Source of the DNA: Bin87 sp965203985
Lineage (GTDB): Bacteria; Chloroflexota; Dehalococcoidia; Lucifugimonadales; UBA3495
Direction: 5' to 3'
DNA: 64,000 nt
NCBI GenBank assembly: GCA_965203985.1
Contig: CBDBDS010000010.1
Coordinates: 186,001 to 250,000 of the forward strand
Below are positions 31,946-42,277 of this stretch, in pieces. The stretch's first letter is position 1; every line of letters begins with the position of its first letter. The position numbers were made by a program, and so were the translations under genes. The notes under the pieces were generated by a model that searched no databases, was not told the origin of the DNA, and saw nothing but the letters and a program-made list of their open reading frames with translations.

Positions 31946-33172
31946 ATGCAGCCACTATCGGACTTGCGAGTTTTGGCCGTCACCGTGTTCCTCGCCGGGC
32001 CGTTCTTGAGCATGACACTGGCGCGGCTGGGCGCCGAGGTGATCAAGATCGAGATACCCGGCCGCGGTGATCCGGTGCGCGGGAACGGACCCTTCGCCGG
32101 CCCCGACGGCATCGTCTCTGAGCAGCTGACCGAGAAGCACATCGCGACGCGGTTCCTGAAGAGAAGCCAGGGAGTTAAGAGCGTTACTTTGAACCTGAGG
32201 AACCCACGCGGGCGGGAATTGTTCCTCGAAATGGCCAGGCAATCCGACGTGGTCCTGGAAAACCTGGCGCCCGGCTCCATGACGCGACTGGGCCTCGGCT
32301 ACCAGGATGTGGCTGCCGTCAATCCCGGCGTGATCTACGCCAGTATCTCCGGTTACGGTCAAACGGGCCCATACGCAGACCAGCCGGCCCACGACCCGCA
32401 GATCCAGGGCATGAGCGGTCTGATGGACATCAACGGCGAACCGGACGGCCCGCCCACGCGCGTGGGGTTCTACATCGGCGACCTGGTGACGCCGATGTTC
32501 GCCTCCACCGCCATCCTGTCGGCATTGCGTGAAAAGGATAAGACCGGCCAGGGCTGTTACCTGGACGTGTCGATGATGGACACCCTGGCGTCGCTGATGC
32601 TGATGGAGAACCTTGAGGAGGACATGGCGGCCGGCATCCCGTTGCGTACTGGCAACAACAGCCGGAGCGGACCCACCGGTCAATACCACGCCAGCGACGG
32701 CGCCATCATCATCACCGCGGCCAGCGACGACCAGTGGCGGCGGCTATGCAACGCCATCGGCACAACGGAACTCGTCGAAGACGAACGTTTCGCCCGGTAC
32801 CAGGTCCGGTCGGAGAACGCCGCCGCCGCCCGCGCTGAAGTCCAGGCCCGCATCGGCGCCATGACTCGTGCCGAGGCGCTGGAACTACTTTCGGCCGGAG
32901 ATGTCCCCTGCGCGCCGGTCCGTGCGGTGCCGGAGATCCTGGCCGACCGCCATTTTCGGGATCGCGGCGCGTTGCGACCGATGAAGAATGCGGCGACCGG
33001 CGGAGAAGTTGACGAGGTTGTGGCCGGCTTCCCCGTGCTGTTTGACGGCCAGCCGCTGCCTGATGTTCCGGGCGCGCCGGCGTTGGGGCAGCACAACGCC
33101 GAGGTGTTGGGCGATCTCTGCGGCGTAGATGCGAGCGATTTGGACCAACTGAAGCAGGATGGCGTGATCTAA
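31946..33172 (+). CDS. CaiB/BaiF-family CoA-transferase
   Basis: 408 residues of the family III CoA-transferases. The N-terminal DLRVLAVTVFLAGPFLSMTLARLGAEVIKIE and the catalytic aspartate candidate D179 (YIGDLVTPMFA) are present. It moves CoA between carboxylic acids through an aspartyl-anhydride. It is followed in the same direction by a CitE-type lyase (gap 115 bases), an arrangement seen in itaconate/citramalate or mesaconate-type pathways. Substrate inferred only. Confidence 0.85.
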   Translation: MQPLSDLRVLAVTVFLAGPFLSMTLARLGAEVIKIEIPGRGDPVRGNGPFAGPDGIVSEQLTEKHIATRFLKRSQGVKSVTLNLRNPRGRELFLEMARQSDVVLENLAPGSMTRLGLGYQDVAAVNPGVIYASISGYGQTGPYADQPAHDPQIQGMSGLMDINGEPDGPPTRVGFYIGDLVTPMFASTAILSALREKDKTGQGCYLDVSMMDTLASLMLMENLEEDMAAGIPLRTGNNSRSGPTGQYHASDGAIIITAASDDQWRRLCNAIGTTELVEDERFARYQVRSENAAAARAEVQARIGAMTRAEALELLSAGDVPCAPVRAVPEILADRHFRDRGALRPMKNAATGGEVDEVVAGFPVLFDGQPLPDVPGAPALGQHNAEVLGDLCGVDASDLDQLKQDGVI

Positions 33173-33287
33173 ACTTCCGATCATTGGCGCCGTTACCATT
33201 CGTGCGCGGCCGCTGAAATAGGTTGCTCCGCCCTGCCATCATCGCTAGGCGGTACCATTTTTCGAACTTTCCAGGAGATAACGAACT

Positions 33288-34190
33288 ATGCCCCGCATCA
33301 CCACTAAGCCTCTGCGCTCCGTCATGTTCGTGCCCGGCAACAAGGAAGACTGGATGCGCAAAGCGCCGCAGTACGGCCCGGATGCGCTCATTCTCGATCT
33401 CGAGGACTCGGTCCCGGAGTACGACAAGGACGCGGCCCGCCCGCTGGTCGCCGGAATGATCGACGAGCTTTCCGCGCGCGGGCAAACCCTCTTCGTCAGG
33501 GTCAATCGGCTGGAAACCGGGTTGACTGGGTTTGACCTGGAAGCCGTCACACGGCCCGGCCTTTACGGCATCCTGCTGCCCAAGGTGGAGACCCCCGCAG
33601 ACGTAGTCGAGGCGGACGTGCTGCTGCGCTATTTCGAACGCAAGGCTGGCATGGAATTGAACACCGTCTGCATCGACCCGGGATTGGAAACGGCGTCCGG
33701 CATTCGCATGGCGTACGAGATCGCCATGGCCTCGGACCGGGTAGCGCACATGGGCGGCAGCGGCGGCAAGGGCGGCGACACCGCGCGCAGCGTGGGTTAT
33801 CGCTGGACCTTGGAGGGGACGGAAACCCTTTATTTGCGCAGCAAGGTCCTGATGGACAGCCGCGCGGCTGGAATCCAATGGCCCATCAGTGGAGGATGGT
33901 TCGATATCCGCGACCTGGACGGCCTGCGCTACTGGGCGAACAACATGAAAGCGCTGGGCTACACCGGGATGAATCTGATTCACCCGTCCCACGTACCAAT
34001 CGTGAACGAGATATTCACGCCCACGCCCGAGGAGATCGCGTTCTGGCAGGGGTTGTTGGACGCCATGGAGGAAAGCCGTCGTCGGGGCACCGCCGCCGTC
34101 ACTTACGCCGGAGACATGGTTGACGTGGCGCACGAGGAAACGGCCAAGGCCATGCTGGAAATGTGCCGCAGCCTGGGTCTGGTGGACTAG
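33288..34190 (+). CDS. HpcH/HpaI aldolase/citrate lyase beta-subunit family (CitE-like acyl-CoA lyase)
   Basis: 300 residues of the CitE-like TIM barrel. LRSVMFVPGNKEDWMRKA and DALILDLEDSVPEYDKDAAR near the N-terminus, then LFVRVNRLETG and GILLPKVETPADV, carry the metal and CoA-carboxylate-binding residues. Family members cleave malyl-CoA or citramalyl-CoA to acetyl-CoA and an oxo acid. AGGAG lies 10 bases before the ATG. Its neighbour is a CaiB transferase that could make its CoA-ester substrate. Confidence 0.82.
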   Translation: MPRITTKPLRSVMFVPGNKEDWMRKAPQYGPDALILDLEDSVPEYDKDAARPLVAGMIDELSARGQTLFVRVNRLETGLTGFDLEAVTRPGLYGILLPKVETPADVVEADVLLRYFERKAGMELNTVCIDPGLETASGIRMAYEIAMASDRVAHMGGSGGKGGDTARSVGYRWTLEGTETLYLRSKVLMDSRAAGIQWPISGGWFDIRDLDGLRYWANNMKALGYTGMNLIHPSHVPIVNEIFTPTPEEIAFWQGLLDAMEESRRRGTAAVTYAGDMVDVAHEETAKAMLEMCRSLGLVD

Positions 34191-34198
34191 ATCCGACC

Positions 34199-37100
34199 TT
34201 ACCCGCCTTCGCCCGCGCGCAGTACTCGCTGGACCTCCAGCCGGCTGGTCACGAACGCCAGCCACACCACGGTGACCATGCTCACGATGGCGAGCACCGC
34301 GTAGGCCAACGCCAGCATCCGCCAGTCGGTTTCAAAGGTCAGCGGAGGCGTGGCGCGGACGCCGCCCTCGGCGACTTCCAGGACCGGCAGCAGCGCCGCG
34401 CCGATCTGGGCGCCGGCCCAGGTGCCTACGGCAACTCCCGCGATCACCACAATGGCGAGGTTGAACCAGACCACGCCGTTGAGCTGCCCGCGGGTGCTGC
34501 CCAGCGTGCGCAGCAGGGCGAACTCCGTCTGACGTTCCCGGGTATCCAGCCAACTGTACAGTCCGATGCCAGTGGCGCTGGCGAGGGCCAGGGCCAGGAA
34601 CATGATCACCAGCAGGCCACCCCAACCCGCGTTGGCCAGCGGCTGCTTGCCGCGCAAAGCCGCCTCCTCTTCCGCGACGAAGGCTTTGCCTGCGGTCACG
34701 CCCAATTCCTCCATGCTGGAAACCGCCGCTTGGCTTTCCGCCATTGCCAGATCCAGGTTGCCCACAGGGATGTCTCGGTCCAGCCAGACCTCGCCGGAGC
34801 CGCCGAAGATGCGGCGGCTGTGCCGGTTGGCGTATTCAACGAAATCACCAAGGTCGGTGATGACGAAAGGCTGCTCCCTGGGGTTCACCGTGGGGAAAAA
34901 CTCGGCGACCCCTTCGATCTTGATGGGCAATGCGAACGTGGACATGCCGAGGCTGATCTGCTCGCCGACTTCGGCTCCGGTGGCGTCCAGGATACCCGGG
35001 CTGACGAGGGCGCTCACGGGTGGAGCGTCCTGACCCGGCCACAAGCCCGGCGCGCCAATGCCGCCGGGCGACCAGCTGAAAACGGTGGAACCAGTGGTCC
35101 CCGGGCGGGCTACATTGCGGCTGGTTTCCACCGAGTAAAGCCCAGGGCGCACGTAATCTTCGATTACGCTCCAGCCATCTGCGGTGTTCAGGGCGGCGAT
35201 CACCACCTCACCGGCGTCGGTGTGCGCCGTCAGCCCGTCGACGAACAGCACGCCGGGGCGGTCTCCGCTGGTTCGCCCCGAGATTTGCAAGTTGACCAGG
35301 GTGTGCGGAGGAACGTCGAGCCGGGGGGCGTCGGGGTCACTGGTGGGCCGTCCGCCACGTCCGAGGCGAAGTTCCGTGGTTCCTTCCAACATCTGCCATT
35401 GGCGGGTCTCGCGGACGTCACCCAGTGGCACGTCGTAGTATCGGCCGGAGCCGTCGCGAAGCCGGGCGGTGACGCCCACCAGGGGCTCACGGGGAAACGG
35501 GCCGGTCTGCGTCGTCATCGCCCATAAAGACAGGGCGGTGGTGCCGTCGGGAAGCGGCAACCCTTCCGGAGCGTCCGGGTTTGGCGCGATCTGAGCCATT
35601 AGTTCAGATAAAACGTCGCCGTTGGCGAAATCGTTTCTCCACCAGGCGACGTCCGCGAGACGTGGAGAATCGACGGCCAGGACCGAAACGCGTTGGGACC
35701 CGAACCCCTCGGTCAGCAGGCTGCCCTCTGTGCGCATGGCTTCTGCGGAATCGGGCAGGACGTCAGCCAGCCCGGCGAAGGCCCGCGCGATGCGGCTGTT
35801 GTCGTGCTGTACGCGGATGTCCGCTCCTATGTCGTATCGTACGCGGTCGTCCAGGCTACGGTTCAAGGTGGCCGAGAACGCGCTGCCAACCACTCCCAGG
35901 GCGGTTGCCAGCATCAGCAGCGCGACGAGGCTCCCCGGCGCGATGGGGTCGCGGGCGATGCGGCGCAGACCCTGCACCAACCAGCCGGGCCCCACCGGCC
36001 CCACGATGCGTGCCGATATGCCCAGAGCCAGCGGGAACAGCCGCATGACCAGCAGGCCCAGGGCGATCAGGCCCAGCGCCGGGCCCAGCAGCAGGGCGAA
36101 ATCGATTTCCAGATCTCGGCTGCCCAGGCTGCGGGTCAGGACGGTTCCCCGGCTGGAGATCTGCCACCAGAGAAACGCGATGATCGCCAGGGCCAGCAGG
36201 TCCAGGTAGTAGCGGTGGATGAACGGGGTGCGCGCCGGCCGGGCCCCGGACTGGCGAAATTCAACGATCCCTTTGTTAGCGGCGGCAAGGGTCGCCAGCG
36301 AGAGCACGATCACGGCCAATGCCGCCCCGGCAGCGCCCATGCCGAAGGCCTGCCAGGACAGGGAGACAGGAGCGCCCACCGATTCAGCGTCAAATACCAG
36401 CCCGCCCAACGCTTTGGCCAGCAAAGGTGAAAGGAGAGCGCCAGCGACCAGCGCCGGGCCGGCCAGGAGCAGTCCCTCGACCAGGGTCAGGATGCCGATC
36501 TGGATTGTGGTCGCGCCCCGGCTCTTCAGCATGGCGATCTCGGCGGCGCGGGCTCGAATGACCATTCCGGCGGTGATGGTCAGGTAGTAAGCGAGGATGC
36601 CGGTGACGAGGAACACCATCAGGAAAAGCGGTATGCGCGCCAGCAACAATTGCTCTTCGTGGTCTTCCAGGATGCGGATCAGCCCGGTGGACGTGCTGCC
36701 GTTGGCAAGATTGTTGGTCACGTCCCGACGCACCCGCCGGAGTTCCCGCTGCAGCTCATCCACGCGTTTGGCGGGGATACCTTCCCGGTCGATCTGCACG
36801 AACCAGGCGGAACTGGTGTAGATGCCGGGATAACGGCGACCGATCTGCTGGCGCAATGCCTGTTCCGAGGTGAACAGTGGAACCAGCGTCCAATCGTCGT
36901 CCTGGTAAGCCAGTAGCTTGTGCCGGCGGTACCAGTACTCGTCTTCCAGGTCGACCGGCTCGATCACGCCCACCACCACGGCGCGGGTTGACGGTTGGTT
37001 GTCACCTCCGGTGGCCGGCACGATTTCGAACCCCTCCCCAACATCAAGCTCCAGGAATTCCAGCCCCAGGGAATCTACGACGATTTCGACGACGATGCCG

Positions 37101-37618
37101 TCGGTGTCGCCCGTCGTGTCGTCGTACCCGCCGTTGCCAGCCACCCCGGGCCAGCGACCCTGCACCAGTTCCGCCTTGCCATCCCTCAATCCGGATATGT
37201 ACTGCATGCGGCCGCGTGGGCGCACGTCATTGGGCAGGTCGAGGTTGGGCCGCCCCGTGAAATAGAACGTCGCTGTTTCAACCTGGAAAGAGACGGCGCC
37301 AACCGCATCGCCCAAAGCAGGCAGGACGCGCTGCGCGACGAACTGCCGGCTGGTCAGGTAGCGGTCGCTGGCTGGCGTGGCGGTGCGTGGGTCGTCGAGG
37401 TCGTTGAACACCCGCACCCAGAAGTTCACGTCGCTGGATTCGGCGTCGGCCAGAGCGCGACGCAGCGCGGTTTCAGCCAGCAAGTCGTTGAAAACCACCG
37501 CGCTGGAGAGCAACACGACGGCCAGCGTGACGCCCAGCAGAACAGTCAGTTCCATGCGAAAGGACGACATCAGTCGTCGTCGCGCCAGCACGTAACCCAG
37601 GTTGAGGATGGCGGTCAT
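34199..37618 (-). CDS. Giant FtsX-like ABC transporter permease (second gene of pair)
   Basis: 1139 residues. An N-terminal membrane helix (about 26-46), a large extracytoplasmic domain, a first FtsX core of several helices at about 335-560, a second long extracytoplasmic domain, then a C-terminal FtsX-type helix group near 1030-1125 containing LLVIMFLALALASATGIGLYSW. This is the duplicated MacB/LolE-like permease layout. It lies 6 bases downstream of 37625-41020, with which it probably forms a heterodimer. No ABC ATPase gene is next to the pair. Confidence 0.75.
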   Translation of the reverse strand: MTAILNLGYVLARRRLMSSFRMELTVLLGVTLAVVLLSSAVVFNDLLAETALRRALADAESSDVNFWVRVFNDLDDPRTATPASDRYLTSRQFVAQRVLPALGDAVGAVSFQVETATFYFTGRPNLDLPNDVRPRGRMQYISGLRDGKAELVQGRWPGVAGNGGYDDTTGDTDGIVVEIVVDSLGLEFLELDVGEGFEIVPATGGDNQPSTRAVVVGVIEPVDLEDEYWYRRHKLLAYQDDDWTLVPLFTSEQALRQQIGRRYPGIYTSSAWFVQIDREGIPAKRVDELQRELRRVRRDVTNNLANGSTSTGLIRILEDHEEQLLLARIPLFLMVFLVTGILAYYLTITAGMVIRARAAEIAMLKSRGATTIQIGILTLVEGLLLAGPALVAGALLSPLLAKALGGLVFDAESVGAPVSLSWQAFGMGAAGAALAVIVLSLATLAAANKGIVEFRQSGARPARTPFIHRYYLDLLALAIIAFLWWQISSRGTVLTRSLGSRDLEIDFALLLGPALGLIALGLLVMRLFPLALGISARIVGPVGPGWLVQGLRRIARDPIAPGSLVALLMLATALGVVGSAFSATLNRSLDDRVRYDIGADIRVQHDNSRIARAFAGLADVLPDSAEAMRTEGSLLTEGFGSQRVSVLAVDSPRLADVAWWRNDFANGDVLSELMAQIAPNPDAPEGLPLPDGTTALSLWAMTTQTGPFPREPLVGVTARLRDGSGRYYDVPLGDVRETRQWQMLEGTTELRLGRGGRPTSDPDAPRLDVPPHTLVNLQISGRTSGDRPGVLFVDGLTAHTDAGEVVIAALNTADGWSVIEDYVRPGLYSVETSRNVARPGTTGSTVFSWSPGGIGAPGLWPGQDAPPVSALVSPGILDATGAEVGEQISLGMSTFALPIKIEGVAEFFPTVNPREQPFVITDLGDFVEYANRHSRRIFGGSGEVWLDRDIPVGNLDLAMAESQAAVSSMEELGVTAGKAFVAEEEAALRGKQPLANAGWGGLLVIMFLALALASATGIGLYSWLDTRERQTEFALLRTLGSTRGQLNGVVWFNLAIVVIAGVAVGTWAGAQIGAALLPVLEVAEGGVRATPPLTFETDWRMLALAYAVLAIVSMVTVVWLAFVTSRLEVQRVLRAGEGG

Positions 37619-37624
37619 GCGGGA

Positions 37625-40600
37625 CTACTCCGCTTCTCGCAGCACTTCGGGCGGGCGCAAACGACGCGCCACCCCGCCGGCGAGACCGATGGCCGCGATC
37701 GCGGCGACGACCAGGCAGATGAAGGTTGCGACCAACCACGGACCCTCCGCCACGAATATGATGGGCGGGGTGACGGCGCCCCCGGCCGCGTTGCCGGCCA
37801 ACTCGCCCAGGGTCCACCGGGCCAGTCCCCAACCGGCCAGTCCGCCGACCACGATGCCCAGGATCCCTATGATGATCCGTTCCAACGCCAGCCCGGCGAT
37901 CCGTTGCCACTGGGGAATGCCCAGCGCCGCGCCGACTGACATGTCGACCCGCTGCTCTCGTACTGCTACTGCGGCGTGAGCGCACAGGGCCAGGGCTACG
38001 GCCAACGCCAGGGCGGCCAGTCCGATTCCGGTCAGCGCGTCCCAGGCTCCGCCGGCCAGGGGATTGCGCGTCGCCAGGTCGACGGCGTCGTCGCGATCGC
38101 GCAGGAAGGACAGTCGATATCCTACGTCCAGGATCTCACTGGCAACCCGCTCCCGGTCGGCGCCTTCGGCCACGTCGAACCACCACTCGTCCGGAGTGAT
38201 AGGCTGGGCGCCGGGAGCCTGGTTCAACCAGGCTCGCAACTCGTACACCGACACCACCACGAACGAACGCCTGGTATTCAAAGTGGGAAAGTGGTTGACC
38301 GTGGCGGTAACCCGTGCGGGCACCAGGTAACCGTCCACGGTGATCCTTACCATCTGGTCGGGAGCAAACCCCGGCCCGGTGATGGCCGGCAACGGTAGCG
38401 GGGCGGGCGGTATGACGATTCCCCGTGGGGACCGGCCCAATGGCTCTTCCCACTTGATTGAGAGGCCGGTGTTGCCGGTGTGGGCGGCATCCGGGGATCG
38501 CTCGGTGCGATCGGGAACGTTTCCAGCCTGGGGCAACGGCACCCAGGGACCGATCTCCTCAAACCCCTCGATCACTTCGCCGGTCGCCGGTAGACCGGGC
38601 CCGTACACGGTGATGCCGTCAAAGGAAAGGCCACCCGGCGGAGTCCGTGCGAAGGAGTCTCCGGAAATGAAAATTGAAACCACCCGCCATTGGTCGTCAG
38701 CCTGCACGATCGCACTCTCCTCGGGCAACGGGGCCATCAGATGGTGCCAACCGATCTGGTGCTGGCTCAGCATGCCCAACTCAAGGTTGCGGTAACGCCC
38801 GCGATCATTGCCGACGCGCAGCCAAAGGCGGTAGCTGGGCAGCGGCACTGAGGCGCCAACGGTCGGTGCGTCGTCGCGCCTGATCCAGACACCGATCGTC
38901 TCAGCGTCCTGCGGTATATCAACTCCGGCAGTCTCTGGAGACAGGGTTCTTCGCAGAGGCGCAACCAGGGTATCGAGGGGGGTTGGTACGCCATCGGCGA
39001 AGTCGTCGCGCCACCACGAAACCTGCCCGATGGTCAGCGGATCAACACCCATGACCGTCCCGCGCTGGAATGGCCCGTCGATGAACCCAACCGGTTCCCG
39101 TATGATTGGCGATACCGCCTCAATCCCGTCGATGGACTTGAGCTGGTTGATCCGCTCCTGCTCGGTGCGACCGATGAAGCTGGTACCTCCCAGGGTGATG
39201 TCGCCCCCGACGCTATGGTTGGCCTGGTCTGCTTCGCTGCGGGCCAGCGTGGTCTGGAAGGTTCCCGCGAACACGCCGAGCGCCGCCGCCAGGGTCACTA
39301 CCACGGTCAATGACGCGTAGGGAAGCGGATGACGCGCCATCCTGCGCAACGACAGGCTCATCCACGCCGGCGCCATCTGCTGGGAGACCCACGCGGTGCC
39401 CGTCATCAACCATGGCAAAGCGCGGAGCAGCAGGAAGGCAAGGGTTAACAGCGCCGCAGACGGCGCCAACAGCAACGACGGGTCCAACGCGGGACCCCGG
39501 CCGGTCAGTTCACTTTCGACGAATCCGCCCCGTTGTCGGATTTGCCAGACCAGGACGGCCAGGGCGACCACCGCGATGATGTCGATGTAGTAACGTTGTA
39601 GCCAGGGCGCAGATGGTGGACGGGCCCGAGCTCGCAGGAAATCCAGGATACCGAGACGGGCCAGGCTGCCGCCGGCGACGGTCAAAACCGCCAGGCTCAG
39701 CAGCCCGCCAACCGCGCCCATGGCGTACATCTGCCAGGAAAGGGAAACGTCCAGGGGAGCCTCGCCGGCGCCGGCCCGAGCCGCCGGGTTGATGGTCTCC
39801 ACCAGCAGCAAACTGCCGATGCCCCAGGCCAGCAGCGGACCGATCAACGTAGCAGCGACTACGATCAAGCCTTCGCCCACCGCCAGCAGCCCTCCAACCT
39901 GCCCGATGCTGGCTCCCCGGCTGCGCAGCATGGATGACTCCGCGGAACGGGCGCCGGCCAGCAGGCCCACGGCCAGGGCTAGGAAGTAGAGGATCACGAC
40001 TACCACGAGGGAAATGAACAGGATCAACGGCGCTCGGGCCAGCGTGAGTTCACGTTGGTACGTGGCCAGCAAACCGGTTCCCCGACTGTTTTCCAGTCCG
40101 GTCAGGACGTAGGAACGGGGGAATCGGCTGTTGATGTCGGTTTCCAGCGCGGTGAGATCGTCCCGCGTTTGCTGCACCGTTGACGCGGTGATGACATCCG
40201 GGTTGATGTACAGGAACCAACCGTAGTCGCCTACCAGGGTGGGGAACGATTCGCCGATACCGTCGAAGAACGCCTGCTCGTTCACGTAAATGGGCGCTAC
40301 GGGTCGGCCTTCCCAGTCGCCCATGCGGAAGTAGTCCGCGGAGCCCATCCAATACTCTTCGCGCGGATCGATGGGTTCGGCGATGCCAACGATTTCGACG
40401 TTGATGTACTCGGCGGGTTCTTCGTCGTTACCGGGGAACACGACCAGCCAGGCTTCCTTGCCGACTCCCCATCCCATGAGGCGGGAAGTATCGAGACCGA
40501 GGACGCCCTCGATGCGCGGGCAACCGTTGGCGAGGTTGACGCAGGTTCCCGGCTCGCTTCCCACCGTGGGCGACGGCCAGCGACCATCGACCAACCGCGA

Positions 40601-41020
40601 GTGCTCGGCGAACTCTGTCACGAAAAATGGCCGGCCCAACGGAACATCAGAAATCCCGAACGGAGCGCCCACCTGGACGAAAGGCAAAGTGGGCAGCATC
40701 TTGGCGTAGCGTTCCTGGCCCCGCCGCAGATAGCTAACGTCGTTATCGATGATCTGCTCGATGTCGGTGCGCAGCGATGCGTAGTCTTCCGGACCCAGGG
40801 GGCGGTTGCGCACCACAATCTGCGTGTTGATCACGGTGGCGGAGCTGACGGCCAGCGAATGCCGCAAACCGGCTTCGGCCAAACCCTGCGAATACATCGC
40901 ACCCAGCGCCATGATGGTTACCGCCGCCAGGACGCCGAAGGCGGTGACGGCCAGCAACCCCCACGCGGAACGTAACCGCCTGGGCAGCAGCCAGAGCAGC
41001 AGGGCAAGATTACGGGTCAA
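37625..41020 (-). CDS. Giant FtsX-like ABC transporter permease (first gene of pair)
   Basis: 1131 residues with the same architecture as its downstream neighbour: N-terminal helix (WGLLAVTAFGVLAAVTIMALG), an extracytoplasmic domain of about 270 residues, helices around 335-560 (ILFISLVVVVILYFLALAVGLL), a second extracytoplasmic domain with lectin-like beta strands, and a C-terminal helix bundle. Such pairs export or assemble lipids, lipoproteins or peptides, or act as mechanotransducers, when joined by an ATPase. The ATPase is missing within the window. Confidence 0.75.
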   Translation of the reverse strand: MTRNLALLLWLLPRRLRSAWGLLAVTAFGVLAAVTIMALGAMYSQGLAEAGLRHSLAVSSATVINTQIVVRNRPLGPEDYASLRTDIEQIIDNDVSYLRRGQERYAKMLPTLPFVQVGAPFGISDVPLGRPFFVTEFAEHSRLVDGRWPSPTVGSEPGTCVNLANGCPRIEGVLGLDTSRLMGWGVGKEAWLVVFPGNDEEPAEYINVEIVGIAEPIDPREEYWMGSADYFRMGDWEGRPVAPIYVNEQAFFDGIGESFPTLVGDYGWFLYINPDVITASTVQQTRDDLTALETDINSRFPRSYVLTGLENSRGTGLLATYQRELTLARAPLILFISLVVVVILYFLALAVGLLAGARSAESSMLRSRGASIGQVGGLLAVGEGLIVVAATLIGPLLAWGIGSLLLVETINPAARAGAGEAPLDVSLSWQMYAMGAVGGLLSLAVLTVAGGSLARLGILDFLRARARPPSAPWLQRYYIDIIAVVALAVLVWQIRQRGGFVESELTGRGPALDPSLLLAPSAALLTLAFLLLRALPWLMTGTAWVSQQMAPAWMSLSLRRMARHPLPYASLTVVVTLAAALGVFAGTFQTTLARSEADQANHSVGGDITLGGTSFIGRTEQERINQLKSIDGIEAVSPIIREPVGFIDGPFQRGTVMGVDPLTIGQVSWWRDDFADGVPTPLDTLVAPLRRTLSPETAGVDIPQDAETIGVWIRRDDAPTVGASVPLPSYRLWLRVGNDRGRYRNLELGMLSQHQIGWHHLMAPLPEESAIVQADDQWRVVSIFISGDSFARTPPGGLSFDGITVYGPGLPATGEVIEGFEEIGPWVPLPQAGNVPDRTERSPDAAHTGNTGLSIKWEEPLGRSPRGIVIPPAPLPLPAITGPGFAPDQMVRITVDGYLVPARVTATVNHFPTLNTRRSFVVVSVYELRAWLNQAPGAQPITPDEWWFDVAEGADRERVASEILDVGYRLSFLRDRDDAVDLATRNPLAGGAWDALTGIGLAALALAVALALCAHAAVAVREQRVDMSVGAALGIPQWQRIAGLALERIIIGILGIVVGGLAGWGLARWTLGELAGNAAGGAVTPPIIFVAEGPWLVATFICLVVAAIAAIGLAGGVARRLRPPEVLREAE

Positions 41021-41066
41021 GGCGTGATGTTCCGGCGCGAACGCCAGCGCCTGCGGGAATCAGCGC

Positions 41067-42182
41067 TCACTGGGTTTCGGACGCCACCCGCTCGCGCACC
41101 AACGGCAGCAGGTCTGCGGCCGCCCGCTGGCACTCTTCGACGTGGGGGAAGCCACTCAGGATGAACTCATCGATGCCCAGGCGCCAGTAGGCCAGCAGTT
41201 CGTCGGCCACCTGTTCCGGCGTGCCCACCAGGGCGCTGCCGCAGTTGACCCGTACCTCGGACAGACCATTCCACAGGTGCGGCCCCAGCCGGTGGTCCTC
41301 GGCTTCGCGGGCCTGGGCTTGCTGACCCACCATTGGAGTGCCGACGATGGCGGACTGACGCTGAGCCTTGACCTCCGGAGCGGCGTCGGCGATGAGGCGC
41401 CGAGCTGCTTGCCAGGCGTCGTCCTCATCGTCTCTTATGACCAGGTGGGTTCGGAGGCCCAGGGTGAGCGGCCGGCCGGTCCCGCTGAATTGCTGTTTCA
41501 AATCGGTGACACGCTGGGCGGTGTCCTCCAACGGCTCGATCCAGCCCAGGTGCACATCTGCCTGGCGGGCGGAGAGCCCCAGCGCCCGCGGGGACGCGCC
41601 GCCGAGATAGAACCTGGGGCCGTCCTGGCCCGGAGCGGGAGCGCAGTAGGCGTCGGCAAGCCGGTAGAAATCGCCCGAGTACGTCACCGGCTGCGGATCC
41701 TGCCACAGGGCCCGGCAGGCCTGGATGAACTCCTCCGCCCTTTCGTAACGAGTCGCATGGTCGCTGACTTCGCCAACGCGTTCGAAGTCATTCTGGATGC
41801 CGCCGGGCACGATGTTGACGTCCAGGCGTCCCCCGGATATCTGGTGCAGCGCGGCGGCCATCTGGGCGAACAACCCTAGCGCGATGAACCCGGGCCGCAC
41901 CGCCACCAGAAAGCGGATTTTCGAGGTTACCGCCGCCAACGCGGTCGCTGTGGTCCAGGTCTCCGCCAGGGGCGCGTCTTCCGAAAACAGCCCGTTGGCG
42001 AAGCGCGTGGGGATGAGCATCGAATAGAAGCCGCACTGTTCTGCGGTTTCCGCTACCTGCCGCAGGTATTCGAAAGTTGGCGGGCGGTCAGCCCGGACCG
42101 TGCCGGCGCGCGCGCCATCACCATCAATGGGTATAAACCAGTCGAAACGCGGTTCCGGACGGAGTCCGTTGCTAGTGCCCAT
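41067..42182 (-). CDS. LLM-class flavin-dependent monooxygenase, SsuD-like
   Basis: 371 residues of the bacterial-luciferase-like family. Features match the alkanesulfonate monooxygenase SsuD: FDWFIPIDGDG at the start, an early GFYSMLIPTRFA segment, FLVAVRPGFIALGLFAQMAAALHQISGGRLDVNIVPGG and YLGGASPRALGLSARQADVHLGW. It would use FMNH2 and O2 to attack an organosulfur or other small substrate. A flavin reductase is not adjacent. SAR202-type genomes are known for expanded sets of such enzymes. Confidence 0.85.
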   Translation of the reverse strand: MGTSNGLRPEPRFDWFIPIDGDGARAGTVRADRPPTFEYLRQVAETAEQCGFYSMLIPTRFANGLFSEDAPLAETWTTATALAAVTSKIRFLVAVRPGFIALGLFAQMAAALHQISGGRLDVNIVPGGIQNDFERVGEVSDHATRYERAEEFIQACRALWQDPQPVTYSGDFYRLADAYCAPAPGQDGPRFYLGGASPRALGLSARQADVHLGWIEPLEDTAQRVTDLKQQFSGTGRPLTLGLRTHLVIRDDEDDAWQAARRLIADAAPEVKAQRQSAIVGTPMVGQQAQAREAEDHRLGPHLWNGLSEVRVNCGSALVGTPEQVADELLAYWRLGIDEFILSGFPHVEECQRAAADLLPLVRERVASETQ

Positions 42183-42277
42183 ACTTCACCGGTTGATTCG
42201 AGGGATTGATCAAACAACGGGCCACATCGTACAAGTTACGTTCGTTCCCGGTCAATTTGAACTGGCCATTGGGAGTT

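Noticed and set aside
32712..34265. A 517-codon minus-strand frame opposite the CaiB and CitE-type genes
   Set aside because: Shadow ORF covering two real genes on the other strand, with biased composition.
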